A stretch of 64,000 nucleotides of DNA from Magnolia sinica (GCF_029962835.1 NC_080584.1:78706862-78770861), one strand, 5' to 3'; counted from the stretch's first letter, positions 23,813-35,808 are shown. The notes: a model not told the origin generated them from the sequence alone. Program-made: numbers and translations.

Positions 23813-24694
23813 TATATAGTTGTTGTAGCTGTAGGTACGTGTCGTGCGAAGACGAGTACTGACGCTCCTCGAGCTCCGAGTTGTACGAACGATTCAAAGG
23901 AGATCAAAGTTATATAGACCCCACAGTGATGTATTTATTATATCTACACCATTCATATATTTTTAGAGATTATTATAGAGCATTGTAAAAAAAAAGAAGA
24001 ATAATATCCAAAGATCATCTGGACCACACCACAAATAGTAGCAATGATAATGATTTTCACGATTAGACAATTCGTGTGGTCCACTTGATGGTTAGATCTG
24101 TCTTATTTTTTGTCTCAAGCCTTAAGACGAGCTCGCCAAATGGATGGACAGTTTGGATATAACACATACCCCATGATCAAACCCACAGAACTTGCTAACG
24201 TCAATACAACAAAGTGCACGTCAAGTGTCAACACAGCTACACTTTTGTGTTGTGCACGTCAACACAGTTATGCCTACACACCTCGAGCTTTGAGTTGTAC
24301 AAACAGCTCAAATGAGATCAAAATTACATGGGCCCCACAATGATGTATTTATTATATCCATACCCTTAATCCATTTTTCGTGATCATTTTAGAGCATTTG
24401 GAAAAAAAATGAATCATATCTAAAGCTCAAATGGACCACACTGAAAATAGTAGCGTGGATAATGATTTTCACCGTTAAAAAATTCGATTTGAATCGTACC
24501 TAACTCGATCCAACTCGGTTTCCCTGACCGAGTCGGACTCGGTTCGGGTCAGGCCAACCGTGCATTGGATCGGTTCGAGTCAGATGTCCCGGACTCGGTC
24601 CCGGATCGGATCGAGTTCGGGTCAGCCTATATAGATTTCAGACCGAATCGAGTTGGACCCAATTCGATCCGACTCGGTCCGATGCCTAGCTCTA
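23379..24694. mobile_element. hAT-like non-autonomous DNA transposon, copy 2
   Basis: Begins TAGAGCTGGGCATG and ends GATGCCTAGCTCTA, with a perfect 8-bp target duplication gttctcat (23371-23378 and 24695-24702). It interrupts a copia integrase/RT frame that continues on the other side. Both ends are rich in CGATCC/GACTCGG short repeats (23400-23580 and 24480-24690). The interior holds two direct copies of a ~200-bp unit (about 23866-24065 and 24278-24480), each containing a 'gatgtatttattatatc' core shared with the foldback family. A (GA)n run lies at 23766-23810. No transposase. Confidence 0.85.
23766..23810. repeat. (GA)n microsatellite
   Basis: About 45 bp of GA with one early interruption, inside the second hAT-like element. 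Confidence 0.95.
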
Positions 24695-26539
24695 GTTCTC
24701 ATGCTCATCGCGTCCGCATTCCGAGAAATGTCATCATATTTTTAGAAGATGTTCCATTTCATTCTCCATCTTCACCAACTCTAAGTAGTAGCTTTGCTGT
24801 TTGTCGGCATTAACATGGTTCCTTGAAGTACCTACTTTTTCACATAAAACTCTCATTCTTGTATAGTATTATCAATAACCAGAGCAAGAAGTACATTCTC
24901 CTCCTCCTCCTACTACTCAACCTATAGCCAATCCTTTGATCTACTTGATATCACATCCTCTTGATCGACTCATTTACTTTATGTTTTCTGGTCTTGAGTC
25001 TATCTCTGTCCCTGCCTCATATTCTCAAGCTTTTATACATTTGTCATGAAAGGATGCCATGACTAAAGAATTATAAGCTCTAATAGATAATTACATATTA
25101 GATCTTATTTCTTTCCGACCTGGTTGATAGGTGATTAGAAGTAAATGAGTATACTTTATCAGGCTCACATCTGATGGTTCTCTTAATCGATATAAAGTTG
25201 GTCTCATTGCTCAAGGATATAAATAGAAATATGACATTAACCATGAAGAGACCTTTACTTTGGTTAAGAAGATGAAGATTGTCCGCACACTACTTGTGAT
25301 TGCCATAACTCATAGTTGGCCTATTCAACGAATGGATGTAATGAATGCTTCTCTTCATGGAGGCCTACATGAAACTGTACATCACTCGACCTCCTGGTTC
25401 TAGCAAAGGTCAGAATAATTTGGTATGAAAACTTCTAAAAGCATTATATGCGATAAAACAAGCACCTTGTGTATGGTTTCAACAGTTCCACGAGGTTGTG
25501 ACAGTACGGGTTTTTGACAGAGTAGTCATGATCCCTCTTGATTCATATAGTCCTCCTCACATGCTAATATCATTCTACTTGTTTATGTTGATGATTTACT
25601 GTTGACCAACAATGACATAGATGGCATAATAGATATTCAGAAGGCTCTTTAGTCATCCTTCCACATGAAAGATCCAGACAATCTTAAATACTTCCATTGA
25701 TTGAAAGTTTTTAATACCAATCAGGGTATACTCATCATCCAACGAAAATATGCTCAGGATCTCATCAATATAGCACATCTTTCTGATAATAGTACTGTTG
25801 AGATGCCGATGCTAAATGTTCAACATGGTAAACAAGATGGTGACCTTTTGCATTAGCCTACCCTATATTGTCACCTCATTGGCAGTCTTGTTTACTTAAC
25901 AATAACTAGACCTAACATCGCATATGTTGTAAGAGTTTTTAGCCAATTCATTTCCAAACCCCGTACCTTACACATGATAGTTGTCTTGAGGATTATTCAA
26001 AACTTGAGTGACACCTTGGATTGATCACTGTTTTATTCCTCTACAACTCCTCTTAAGCATGTTGCCTATGCTAATGCTGACTGGGCAGGATGTGCCCTCA
26101 CTCGATGATCTACCACAAGATGTTATATGTTTTTTTGCCACTTCCCTTATCTATTGGAAGTGCAAGAAGTAAACCACATACTCCAAGTCCAGTACAGAGG
26201 GTGAATATTGAGGTATGTCTTCCATCTATAGTGAGATCATTTGGGTAAGTGGATTGCTTTTAGATTTTGGGATTCCACTTGCTATGATTCCATTGCACAT
26301 TGATAATACCAGTACTACCCAAATAGTGTCCAATCTTGTTTTTAAAGAAAAGACAAAGCACATTTAGGTTGATTGTTATTTCATTTGAGAAGAGTTTTAA
26401 TCGTGACTTATTTTGCTCCCTCAGGTGGCATTTCAGGATTAGATTACCGACATTCTTATGAATATTTTAACGACCATGAGACATTCTTTCCTTGTTGGCA
26501 ATTGTTGCTGGTTGATCACCTACATTGTTTTGAGGGGGG

Positions 26540-26698
26540 TGATATACATATCCTAATTGATTCCTCTTCCATATATCTATAGATTTCACTTCCATATATA
26601 TCGTCATTAATATTATTCATTGTATTACACATTGTTCATCTCTATATAAATCCTATTTTGGTATAAACAAAATATATGAATATCTGAAGAATTCTCCA
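26540..26698 (+). repeat. Probable short 3' LTR of the copia at 23115-26539
   Basis: A polypurine tract (TTTTGAGGGGGG, 26528-26539) is followed directly by TGATATACATATCC, the expected LTR start. A TATA-like CTATATAAATCC lies at 26641-26653. The end is placed at TTCTCCA (26698) on the CA rule only. No second copy was found to confirm the length. Confidence 0.45.
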
Positions 26699-28279
26699 AA
26701 ACCTTGTGTGTTTATCGGGTAATCAGTAGTTTCCCCATGAAACTGTAGAACGCGTAGTGTAGCTACCTCATTCATTTCACACTTGGATACACTTGAGTTG
26801 CACTTTACTAAACGAACAACTGACACAGACACATAAGTCATAACAGACCAAACCACTTGTAAGCATGACTATGGTGGGGTACGTTCCTAGGGCTTTATCA
26901 TTGAATTGTAGGCAACCTTCGCCAGAGAGATGTATCTCTAAACACATCACCCGACCACCGAATTATCAATCTTATTTGAATCAAATAAATCCCATCTCTC
27001 ATGATGTTAAGAACCACAAACACTAATCCAAGTTCATCCTAGACTGACCCAATGTAATCAACCCAAAGTTGAATCCTATCAATTGAAACCCTAAAATGAG
27101 GTCAGATTAACCTTTTCGCAGTAAAAGAAAAATCCAAAATCCATTGGCTTGCATCAAGAAGCTACCCCATCTCCCCAAAGTGAACAGTTTGTCAATCATG
27201 CATTGAAATTCAGGTAAAAATACACAGTGAAAATCTATTTTCCACTACCCCATTTCTACTCTAAAAAAGTCTGAGTCTCTACAATCAAAAGCCAACCAAT
27301 TAGGCATTTGGATTCAAGTTAAAGGGATGTATCGGAAATTTAATTTCCGGTATCCCTTTATTTCCTTCAGAAAATACCAATTATTTCCACAATCAACATC
27401 TAGCTGATCAAATGTCAAAATTGGGTCAATCACTACTAGCAAAAATTAAATTTTCACTTTTGATAACAACTCAATTATGAAATCATTTTCAGTTTTTCCT
27501 ATCAAACCCATTCTTACCATAAGCCTTTTCCAACTTTATTTATGAAAATTCCTAAAATGAAAAATATTTTATCCTTAATATTCGCCTAAATTACCAAACC
27601 TACTATTTCAACCAATTAATGAAAAGATATTATGTATCCTAAAAACTTTCAAGAGCCAATCATCCCAAGTCATGCAATATTTTACCCTGGTCTTAACCTA
27701 AATTGTTAAAATGTAATCATCATATCCTCTCTCATTTCCACCAGGCATGAATGTTCATTTCTCAGTCCAGCCTACCAACCTCTAAGTTCAGCCCAAATCA
27801 AGCCCAAAGCAAACTGGACATTGCCCACCTGACTCTATCAGGGCAGATCACCACAACAGCCATCGTGCTGGAAAATGGACTTTTTTATATATCATAATTG
27901 AGTTGAAATTCTATAAATGCAAATGATAGAGCACTAGCATAGAGTTATAAGGGCTGGGTCCAATACAAGAAGCTCGCACATGTTTACTCCTGATTTAGGC
28001 TAGTCATGACTCAACTTGGACTTGGTTGTCTACTCGATTGTCTGTGTCATTCCCTAGTTCGATCAACAAATGCTTCTCCCATGTATCACTCTCATCATTG
28101 TGGGTGTCAGGATCTCTATTAAGTAGGCCCCACATGATCATTAGGCTAGATCATATGATTGGATTCCTATAATGAGTTAACCGGTGGGACTCATTATGTG
28201 TGTGATTATCAAAAAGATAGGTCTAGAGTGGTTACACTCACGATGTGTTCTCTATACATATCATTTGGATAGACATGGC
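26699..28279. other. Unassigned AT-rich region before the CACTA element
   Basis: No gene, domain or bounded repeat recognised. Base composition is AT-rich with many short stops in all frames. Confidence 0.4.
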
Positions 28280-28284
28280 CACTA

Positions 28285-28770
28285 CAAGAAAATGGGGCTT
28301 TAGCCTCGGTTCAAAACTGTGGCTAAAGCCTTTAGCCTCAGTTTTGCCTCAGTTATCCAAACCGAGGTTGAAACCCCCTTGGATAAAGGCTTTAGCCTTA
28401 GTTTTAGCAACCAAGGCTAAAATGACTTTTATAGTCTCGGTTCTTCAAGTGAAGCTAAAATAACCTTTTTCGCTTCAGTTTTCTTGAAATAAGGCTAAAT
28501 CAAAATTTTAGCCTCCATTGTTTCAAACTGAGAGTAAATCCAAATTTCAGCCTCAATTGCCTCCAATTAAAACTAAATCTATTTTTAACCTCGGTTCTCA
28601 GCAACCGAAGCTAAAGCCTTTAGCCACGTGAGTTGTAGTATCAGTTTAGGTAACTGAGGCAAAACTGAGGCAAAAGATAGATTTAGCCTTTGTTGACATC
28701 AACTGAGGCTAAATTCAATTTTTAACCTCATTTATCAATAACGAGGCTAAATTTAGTTTCTATCAACAAA
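28285..28770. repeat. Left subterminal repeat array of the CACTA-like element
   Basis: More than a dozen degenerate copies of a 10-13 bp word (TTTAGCCTCGGTT, or its inverse AACCGAGGCTAAA), separated by 5-25 bp. In CACTA elements such arrays bind the transposase. Confidence 0.75.
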
Positions 28771-28951
28771 AGCTAACAATATTATAATCAACCAATGATT
28801 GAACCTGTGCGTGTTTCACCCATTTAACATCCGTCAAGACAACAATCAGCACAATACCAACAAAACAATTAATGGTCTATTTAAAGTTTTCAAAACAAAC
28901 AAACTGCCACATAGCCTTCCACATGAACTGTTTTAGTAAGGTCCCCTTCTA

Positions 28952-29147
28952 CGTGACTATTTTCTCTCGGATTGGATCAATCGGTTGGTTTGTAACCTGA
29001 GCAAACATCTGCTTGAAATACTCAAATGTAAGTTTCTCTCTGTTGGACATCACAGCCAAAGGAGCATCATTTCCCATTGAGCTAAGAGCCCCAGTGCCAT
29101 CTTTTGCCATGGACATCAATAGCATCTCCAAGGCTTCTGCAATGTAT
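28952..29147 (-). pseudogene. GLT1: NADH-dependent glutamate synthase exon fragment (captured)
   Basis: The minus strand encodes [37 protein letters not shown] and [20 protein letters not shown], strongly resembling the region between the glutaminase and central domains of plant NADH-GOGAT. That enzyme makes glutamate from glutamine and 2-oxoglutarate in plastids. A splice acceptor (TTATTCAG) precedes the exon at 29148-29155. The frame runs into a stop (28949-28951) right after IVT, where the real protein would continue. It lies inside the CACTA-like element and is far too short to work: a transduplicated genomic fragment. Confidence 0.82.
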
Positions 29148-29231
29148 CTGAATAAGGAAACTCGATGATTTATTTCATTTTTTTCAAACATGAATAAGAA
29201 AACATCACAGAAAAGGTCTGAAACTACTTAC
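29148..29231 (-). other. Captured intron of the glutamate synthase fragment
   Basis: Bounded by a donor GTAAGT (29226-29231, minus) and the acceptor TTATTCAG ending at 29148. Its presence shows capture from genomic DNA, not from a spliced transcript. About 84 bp, a normal short plant intron. Confidence 0.75.
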
Positions 29232-29305
29232 CCAAAAGCCTTCAATGGATCCAACAATCCATGAATTCCCATGTTTTCCATGTTATTATCATCATGTCAA
29301 TATAC
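29232..29305 (-). pseudogene. GLT1: NADH-dependent glutamate synthase upstream exon fragment (captured)
   Basis: Minus-strand translation gives DDNNMENMGIHGLLDPLKAFG, which in NADH-GOGAT directly precedes the sequence of the neighbouring exon. The codon split across the junction (GG/A) restores a Gly. A possible acceptor (TTTAG) precedes the exon at 29306. A stop before the DDNN part and the missing remainder make it non-functional. Confidence 0.75.
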
Positions 29306-30194
29306 CTAAAGTATAAATAAAAATGGCAGTAATGATCATGCTCAGAACTTCTTAAAATCAGAATACAAATAGAAAAACTACTTGAACAATCAAAATTGAT
29401 TGTGTAAGTTAAGGATATCTATAATGATTGTGTACCTGTCATATAGAGGAGAAGAAAAGATTATGTGCACCTCGTGTGCATGAAGATTTAGTGGGCACAT
29501 ATTTGCCACCATCCAACAATCATGGGTGGGAATCGTAACATGATTTTATAAATTGTGTTTTTCAAATTCAAATTTTGAATTGATTATAGATTCCCACCAA
29601 AAACCATTAAATGGTGGGAAATGATGTGCTGCCAGATATCAGCGCTCCCAGTCCGCACTGAAATTCTGCTCTCGGCCATTCTTCTTTACCCTTAGACCTG
29701 CATCAATTTTCCTTAGTCCAATTACTAATGATAGAACTGCATCAATTTGAACAAGTTTAAAATTGATAAAAATTAATTGCAAAATAATAATAGAAAGGCA
29801 ATTGTATAATTAATCTATAAAAAAAAAAAAAGAGAATTACATAGCATTAATCCCTTAATTTTACATGATTGCTTCATAAATTTTCCTTAAAACAGGTGCT
29901 TTGAGGGGCTATAATTTTCATTTTTGGACCACCTATTGGTGGGACCCAATTGCTTCAACAACAGAGAGACCACTTTGTTTAGTAGTCTTCTGGACTGACA
30001 TCACAATACATACTAATGGAAAAGGCACAGCTCATGGCAATCAAATCAAGTAGGATGCCAAAGTGAAAGTGCAGGGGGAAGTCATGGCCACCAGACCATG
30101 ATGATGATGATCATCATCATAGATAATAATAATAAAGGACACTATGGTACTTTTACCTTTTAAAAAAAGGTATTTTAAAAACTTTCCCTAGAGT
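29306..30194. other. Unassigned CACTA-internal sequence
   Basis: No domain recognised. May be further captured intron or element sequence. A short foldback of ATGATGATG/CATCATCAT lies at 30099-30120. Confidence 0.35.
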
Positions 30195-30199
30195 ATTTA

Positions 30200-30922
30200 T
30201 GATGTAGAGCAGGTCGCGGACAGTTTCATGGCCAAGATGGATCATAAAAGGCCCGGTCGACGACAGAAGTGATCCGGACCATCGGACCTTAGATCGGGCG
30301 TATCTCGCAATCCGGAATGAGTTAGCTTACGTAAAATATATGATTTTGGGGTAGAACGAGCTACTTTAGCCAACCAACCCGCTATGCCGGGTTGCGCCGC
30401 CCGGAATTGCGAAAAACCCCTTGATTGACGGTCGTTTCCCTGTTTTAATTTCGTTTTTACTATAAATAGTAAGTTTTAGTTTGATTATAACTCTTCATCC
30501 GTTGGGCTTTAGGAGTTGCGCCCAACGTGAAAAGAGCTTAGAATAATTAGGGGAACGGTTTGGTGAAGCCAAATAGGACACTTACTATTTTTGGCCGAAA
30601 ACCTTGCGCACTAGTAGACATCACGACCGTCTATAAATAGTAAGTTTACTATTTATAGTAAGTCGCGGATTCTAGGAGTTTGAGTTGTAGTTTGATTATG
30701 ATTTCTTTCCCATTGCTTGATACCCTTATTTAAAGGGTTGTGAACTCGATTTTAATCATTCATCAATCAATTTCGATTTTATTAGAATTTATTTCTATTT
30801 TCTGCTTTCTTTCCTCGTGGATTCGAGAAGTCTCTGTGAGGAGTCCAGAGAAGTTCCGTGGATTCGGAATAGTTATCCTCTTGAGGAAGACGGTGCTCGA
30901 CCTCACGTCCTCCCCTGCGTCA
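30200..30922 (+). mobile_element. Solo LTR inside the CACTA-like element
   Basis: 723 bp running TGATGTAGAG...CTGCGTCA with a perfect 5-bp target duplication attta (30195-30199 and 30923-30927). A related copy in opposite orientation is at 47152-47837. The stretch 30465-30660 has several CTATAAATAGTAAG words, including a perfect inverted repeat of 28 bp at about 30632-30659. No coding domain. I cannot say whether it comes from copia or gypsy. Confidence 0.78.
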
Positions 30923-31230
30923 ATTTAGCAACTCTACTCCTGTAACATGTGCTTACAATATCTGAATCATTCATTTAAGTGGGCCCCACCATGGATGGTT
31001 CATAGCCCAATAGCTCAACTGATTGGACCATCCCTAATCCTTGTACTGGAGAATTGTTCTATGTAAGGAATGATGAAGGGAATGTTGGTCAAATTTTATT
31101 TTTTTTAAATTACCCAATTGAACGGTTATCATTCTCTAATCATTGTGAAATCTGACCTTTACCCCATCAATGGTGGATCCTGTTGAATAACTGGTTCAGA
31201 TCTGGTACACATGTGGACCATTGCATAAAA

Positions 31231-31247
31231 ATAATCTCTTTCAACTT
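31231..31247. repeat. LINE target-site duplication, left copy
   Basis: ataatctctttcaactt, 17 bp, repeated exactly at 33298-33314. Confidence 0.9.
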
Positions 31248-33297
31248 CTTCTTTTTCTTTTTTTTTTTTTCTAAAGAAAGTGAGCTCATGCCACAAATAT
31301 CATTGATCACCAAAAACTGTACAGCCATTTCGGGTGGGACCCAACAAAAAGGGGCAGGACCCACCTATCCTATACGCTCAAGCTTTACAAAAGACACCCA
31401 ACAAAAGGAAGAAAAACATAGCAGACAGGAGAGGACATATCTGGATGAACATTAGATCTCTCTCATCGACCCAAGACCAAGTGCATCCATGTTATAGGGA
31501 CCTCTGACGCTGCGAGGGAGGTCGGAGAAGGTAAGGTACGATATGTGATGTTGGGACGATGCGGCTGCTTTAGCTAATGCATCAGCAGGCCCATTACCTT
31601 CCCTCAGGATATGAAAGATGACAAAGGTGACCCTAGTCTTTAGAATTTTGATCCGCGTCCACCAATATTTCCATATCCAAGCTGGGGAGGATTTACCAAT
31701 GAAAGCATCAACCACACATTTGGAATCAGATTCCAAAAAAACCCAATGATAACCCCGGTTAATACAAGTAGTCATTGCGTCGTGGAGGGCCCAAAGTTCT
31801 GCTCTATTATTAGTGCCAATCCCATAACCATTGGAGAAAGCAAAAAGAAAGACTCCAGAAGAGTCCCTGCCAATTCCTCCCCCACCTGATTTACCAGGAT
31901 TTCCCATAGCTGTTCCGTCTATATTCACTTTTATCCAGCCTTGATGCGGTCTGAACCAGTTAACAACCTGAAATGATTTAGGGGTGGGGGTGCGATGACG
32001 AATGTTGAGCAGCTGGAGCGAAGAGAGATCCGATCTGCTTAAGGGTCTGGTGTCGGGGCAGCCAGAGCTAATCCTTATAAGCGATCGTTTGATGCGGTTG
32101 AGAACGTTAACCACGTTTGGGCGGACATCATCAAAACGAGCCATGTTTCTTTCCTTCCAAAGTTCCCAAAGGATGAGACAGGGGATGGCACACTAGATCC
32201 GGGACAGGTTCCTTCCAGAGGGCAGAATGCTCCACCAAGAGGATAGTCTCTCCCAGACCGATACCTGGTGGGGAAGGTGGAAATGGAAGGCACAATTAAA
32301 GAAAGACCAAACTCTGGCAGTAAGGAGACCATTGATAAACAAGTGGCTGATGGTTTCCAGCTTAGGGGTTGCAGGGGAGCGGAGGAGACAGTAGCAGTTA
32401 CACGTTGACGCAAGAGAGACTCCTCTTCTCTGAATTCTATCATTAGTAGGGATCGCTCCTTGGATCAAACGCCAAATGAACATCGAAATTTTCAGAGGAA
32501 GAAGCGGGTTCCAGATCCTGTTGGACGATATCATCATGCCATTTCTAGTTCTGCAGAGATTCTAGGCGGAGTTAACAGTGAATGCTCCCGAACGGTCGTG
32601 AGGCCAGAAGCACTCATCAGGGGTAGAGGAAATGCAGAACCCCCCCGCAGTAATGTGGTGAACAGTCTCCTCTGGAAGAATAGTGGAGATATGCCTTGGG
32701 GGGGGGGGGGGGGGTGGGCGTCAGGAATAAGGACCTTCTTAACAGAGAGATGAAGGAAATCTGCAGGGATGGGCTGAAGGGCGAGATTCGCCAAAGCGCC
32801 AAGGCCAGACCAATTACAAGTTCAGAAATTTACCTCCCCTTGACCAATGTGCCATTGAGAGGCAGATTCTGCAAGCTGAGACATTTTAACAACCTGTCTC
32901 CACAACGGGGAGGAAACCTGATGAGGGGCGGGGGCAGAATCAGACTGCAGGGGCTAGCCATATTTTGAGGTAACAAAATCAGCCCAGATACTTGAGGAGT
33001 TTCTGGAAAGCAACGACCATGCCAATTTGAGACGCAGGGCATGCAGGACATCCTTTAGCCTGCGGATTCCTAAGCTACCCTCCTCTTTAGGAAGAGTAAT
33101 CCTTTTCTAATTAATCCAGTGGAGCTTCTTCTTTCCTTTCCGCCAGGCCTAGAAGAAATCGGTCATCTTTGCCTCCAAATTGGACAGAATCTGAGAAGGG
33201 ATATGAGCAGCTGCCATGGAATGAATTGGAAAAGGATTACTCTTCCTAAAGAGGAGGGTGGCTTAGGAATCTGTAGGCTAAAGGATGTCCTGCATGC
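31248..33297 (-). mobile_element. 5'-truncated LINE with inverted 5' end
   Basis: The insertion lies between perfect 17-bp duplications (31231-31247 and 33298-33314). Its left edge is a T run (31250-31271), the poly(A) tail of a minus-strand LINE. 31274-31451 is the 3' untranslated part and 31452-33214 is the C-terminal part of ORF2. The last ~82 bp (about 33216-33297) repeat, in opposite orientation, the sequence found at about 33037-33119. A 5' inversion inside the duplications is the mark of twin-primed integration. It sits within the CACTA-like element. Confidence 0.85.
31452..33214 (-). pseudogene. LINE ORF2 C-terminal part (RT thumb, zf-RVT, RNase H), decayed
   Basis: Reading from the right: a segment with KKKLHWINWKRITLPKEEGS (about 33140-33085) is the post-RT region of plant LINEs. 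32537-32193 holds the zf-RVT-like block (PLLPLKISMFIWRLIQGAIP). 32144-31452 is an open frame whose C-terminal 150 residues form an RNase H domain with VNIDGTAMGNPGK, NNRAELWAL, LESDSKCVV and NGPADALAKAA; the acidic catalytic positions appear kept. Upstream frames are shifted and stopped several times. The endonuclease and RT core are absent because of 5' truncation. Confidence 0.87.
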
Positions 33298-33314
33298 ATA
33301 ATCTCTTTCAACTT
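33298..33314. repeat. LINE target-site duplication, right copy
   Basis: An exact copy of 31231-31247. Confidence 0.9.
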
Positions 33315-33423
33315 AGAAAAAAGTGGCAATACCTGAAATGCAAGGAGTCAAGATTCCATCCCCTATGACCATGCAAGTTCCAAGAAGAGCCACAGAAAGA
33401 AGACATAACTTATCAAAAGGAGT

Positions 33424-33424
<1 letters not shown>

Positions 33425-33457
<33 letters not shown>
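33425..33457 (-). repeat. Poly-T run, possible tail of another LINE
   Basis: 33 uninterrupted T. The adjoining 33458-33700 could be the 3' end of a minus-strand retroposon, but no target duplication was found. Confidence 0.5.
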
Positions 33458-33458
<1 letters not shown>

Positions 33459-35604
33459 GAACAAAAAATAAGGTTTACATCAAGAGTTAGGATGAGAATC
33501 CCCAATAAAAAGTTTCTGCACGCACCTGGATGCAACTTTGAAACCCATGGAGTGTGGCCAAAGAGCAGAGAAAATCTTCAATCCGTATTACCATAAAGAC
33601 GTGACGAACATGACGTCCATACGTGTATAAAGGGCTTGTATAATGCAATCCTCCTGCACCAAGAACAAGAAAAAAGAAAAAAACAGGGGGAGAGAGATCA
33701 CCTGTGAATGGAGCTCCTATATCAAAGGAAGAACAGTTAAAAGACAATAGAGACAGAGGAAAGCAACAACCTAATCTTCAACAGCAGATGTCCACAAAGA
33801 TGTTTTCTAATAGCCAGGTATGGTACTCCCCTCAAAGATTCTATGGTACTCAAGTTCAAATCTTTATAGTTCAGAATCATTGTGATACAATTCAGTTGTG
33901 AATGAGCTTAATCATTGTGATTCGATTCAGTTGAGCTTCCAAACACACCTATTTGTTTAAGTGGAAATGTGCTGAGAAGTACTCCAACCTCCACTTACGA
34001 GATGGTTTCTTCTGTTTGAGAAACCAGAGATGGGTCTCACTGTTCAACTCTTGACCTTTTAGCATCTACACTTAAAACAAAACTCCAAATAACAGAATTC
34101 CAGTTTGGATTTTTAGGTTTTCCATTCTCCCTAAGGGTTCCGTAGGGATTTTCCATTTCCACATTCTGGATTCTCTCTATCCAAACACTAAAGAGAAAGA
34201 TGTAGCAAACAGAAGAGAACATGTAACCAAGTAGTAACTATTCGAGTATTAAAATGGCAAAGTGATGTAAGGGATAACCAAATTACACACCAGCCTGAGA
34301 AAGACCCAACATTACCAATGCGAGGGAGAGGAGGAGATGGTAAAAGAGTAATGACCCGTAGGACTGCCCAACCACTGTTTTTCCATCCTATACCTATCTT
34401 GGTCTTCTTTTCCCATAATATGCAATGATCAGAACCTCACAGGCACTATCGACAAGAGCATGCGAGCTAGCCCTGCCCTAGGGAATGTGGGTCTGACATG
34501 TCCAGAAAATCAATGGACTTTCCTGTGTTGTTTCATACTCTACTTGTTTCAGGATGAGTAAGACCAGAATGCAATAAGATAGCTATGATCAGGTACAATT
34601 TTCCAGGCCCACCCAAGTGCCATAATATTTTGAATTGGATTTCTGTTACCAACAAAGAGTCCTTTACTGGCTCAGAACATTTAAAAAAGAAGAAGAAGAA
34701 GAAGAAGAAGAAAGAAAAAAAGAATGGTTAAATGCTTAAAACGATTGAATAACAGAAAGACCTCTGTAAAGCTACTGGTTTCGTAGTGCATTGCCAATGG
34801 AGAGTAAGTTATAAAGTTCATCAGAAATCTAGAGCCAGCATGGATTTGAAGGAAAATTATGACTTACACAGAAAACCAAACCCAGCGGTAAAACATAAAA
34901 GAAGGTTAAAATGCAGAAAGATCATCGGAAGCATTAGTGGCAAAATGATCTGCTAGATCACATAATGGCAACAATCAATCAGACTAATCCAATTTCCACT
35001 TCTGAGCAATAAACCCAAAGAAAACCTGACATAGAAAAGAAAAAATATGTAAAGCGATTACAAACGATCGTAAATCTAAAAAAAAATTGGTCAGTTTAGC
35101 CACTGTCACAGCTAGAATGGCTTCAATCTCAGAATCCTTCTCAATAAATGATTATTTTAAAGGAATTTCTGCCAAGTCCTTTTCAACTGTAGACAAAAGT
35201 GTGTTTCAACATTGAGGTCTTGGGTTTGAACCCATAATTACCTATCAAAAATAAATAAATAAGTCATGTTCAACTGTACATTTGTTTGAAAAACTGTGAC
35301 CCAACTGACTATGGGACCAACCTAATTCTTGGGCCAGAGCATCCACATAGTGGAGCCCCCCTGATGAATGCATTCGACCTCGCAACTATGTTGCCACGTT
35401 GGCACATATGTAGTGCATTCAAGAGCTTTCGTCTACAGGCATGCAGACTTAGAAAAGTGATGCCATATGAGAGAAAAAAAGATTGATACTCTAGTAGAGT
35501 GTGATGCCCACAATTTAAAAAAAAACCGTGCAAGTTGCAACTTCTGGATCAAATTCCACCATTTAGGTAGTGGAAACAATGCTCTAATTAGCTGATTAAT
35601 TGAT
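33458..35604. other. Unassigned CACTA-internal sequence
   Basis: No gene or domain recognised. Contains an (AAG)n run at about 34687-34712. Its mixed composition is compatible with captured introns or older repeats. Confidence 0.35.
34687..34712. repeat. (AAG)n microsatellite
   Basis: Eight or so AAG units. Confidence 0.9.
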
Positions 35605-35706
35605 ATTAAATGGCCACCAATTCATGTTGCCATTTTATAGATTAGGTATTAAATGGCCACCAATTCATGTTGCCATTTTATAGATTAGGTATTAAATGGC
35701 CACCAA
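35605..35706. repeat. 43-bp tandem repeat, about 2.4 copies
   Basis: Units start at 35605, 35648 and 35691 with 'attaaatggccaccaa'. The first two are identical over 43 bp; the third is partial. Perfect identity implies a recent slippage or unequal exchange. Confidence 0.93.
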
Positions 35707-35808
35707 CTTCTGTAAAGAAATATTTTAGCTCTGCAATGAGCAGAAGATCATCTGAACTTTCAGGAGGGTTTCTACAACAGGATTTCCCTTCTCTGATTTC
35801 AGTTTGAA

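Larger units (their letters stand above)
23115..26539 (+). pseudogene. Ty1/copia pol (integrase end, RT, RNase H), decayed and split by a hAT-like element
   Basis: Before the insertion (23115-23370) the plus strand reads the integrase C-terminal region: FGSLPTYSLL and LSPYEHYKLSPKFVRCIYL. The same protein resumes at 24703 with HRVRIPRNVIIFLEDVPF. RT follows: KLRSDGSLNRYKVGLIAQGY near 25160, RMDVMNASLHGGL near 25330 and an intact YVDD box (VYVDDLLLTNND) near 25590. RNase H is recognisable (AYANADWAGCALTR near 26065; HIDNTSTTQIVSN near 26300). Numerous stops and small frameshifts. The part upstream of 23115, including gag and the integrase core, is missing or unrecognisable. Confidence 0.82.

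Noticed and set aside
32460-33301. Plus-strand frames over the LINE
   Set aside because: Most are complements of the LINE ORF2. The only sense LINE sequence on the plus strand is the inverted segment at about 33216-33297.
33425-33720. Another complete LINE insertion next to the 33-base T run
   Set aside because: No matching duplication was found; 'atcaaaaggagtg' on the left and 'atcaaaggaagaac' near 33718 are too different. Kept only as a possible tail.
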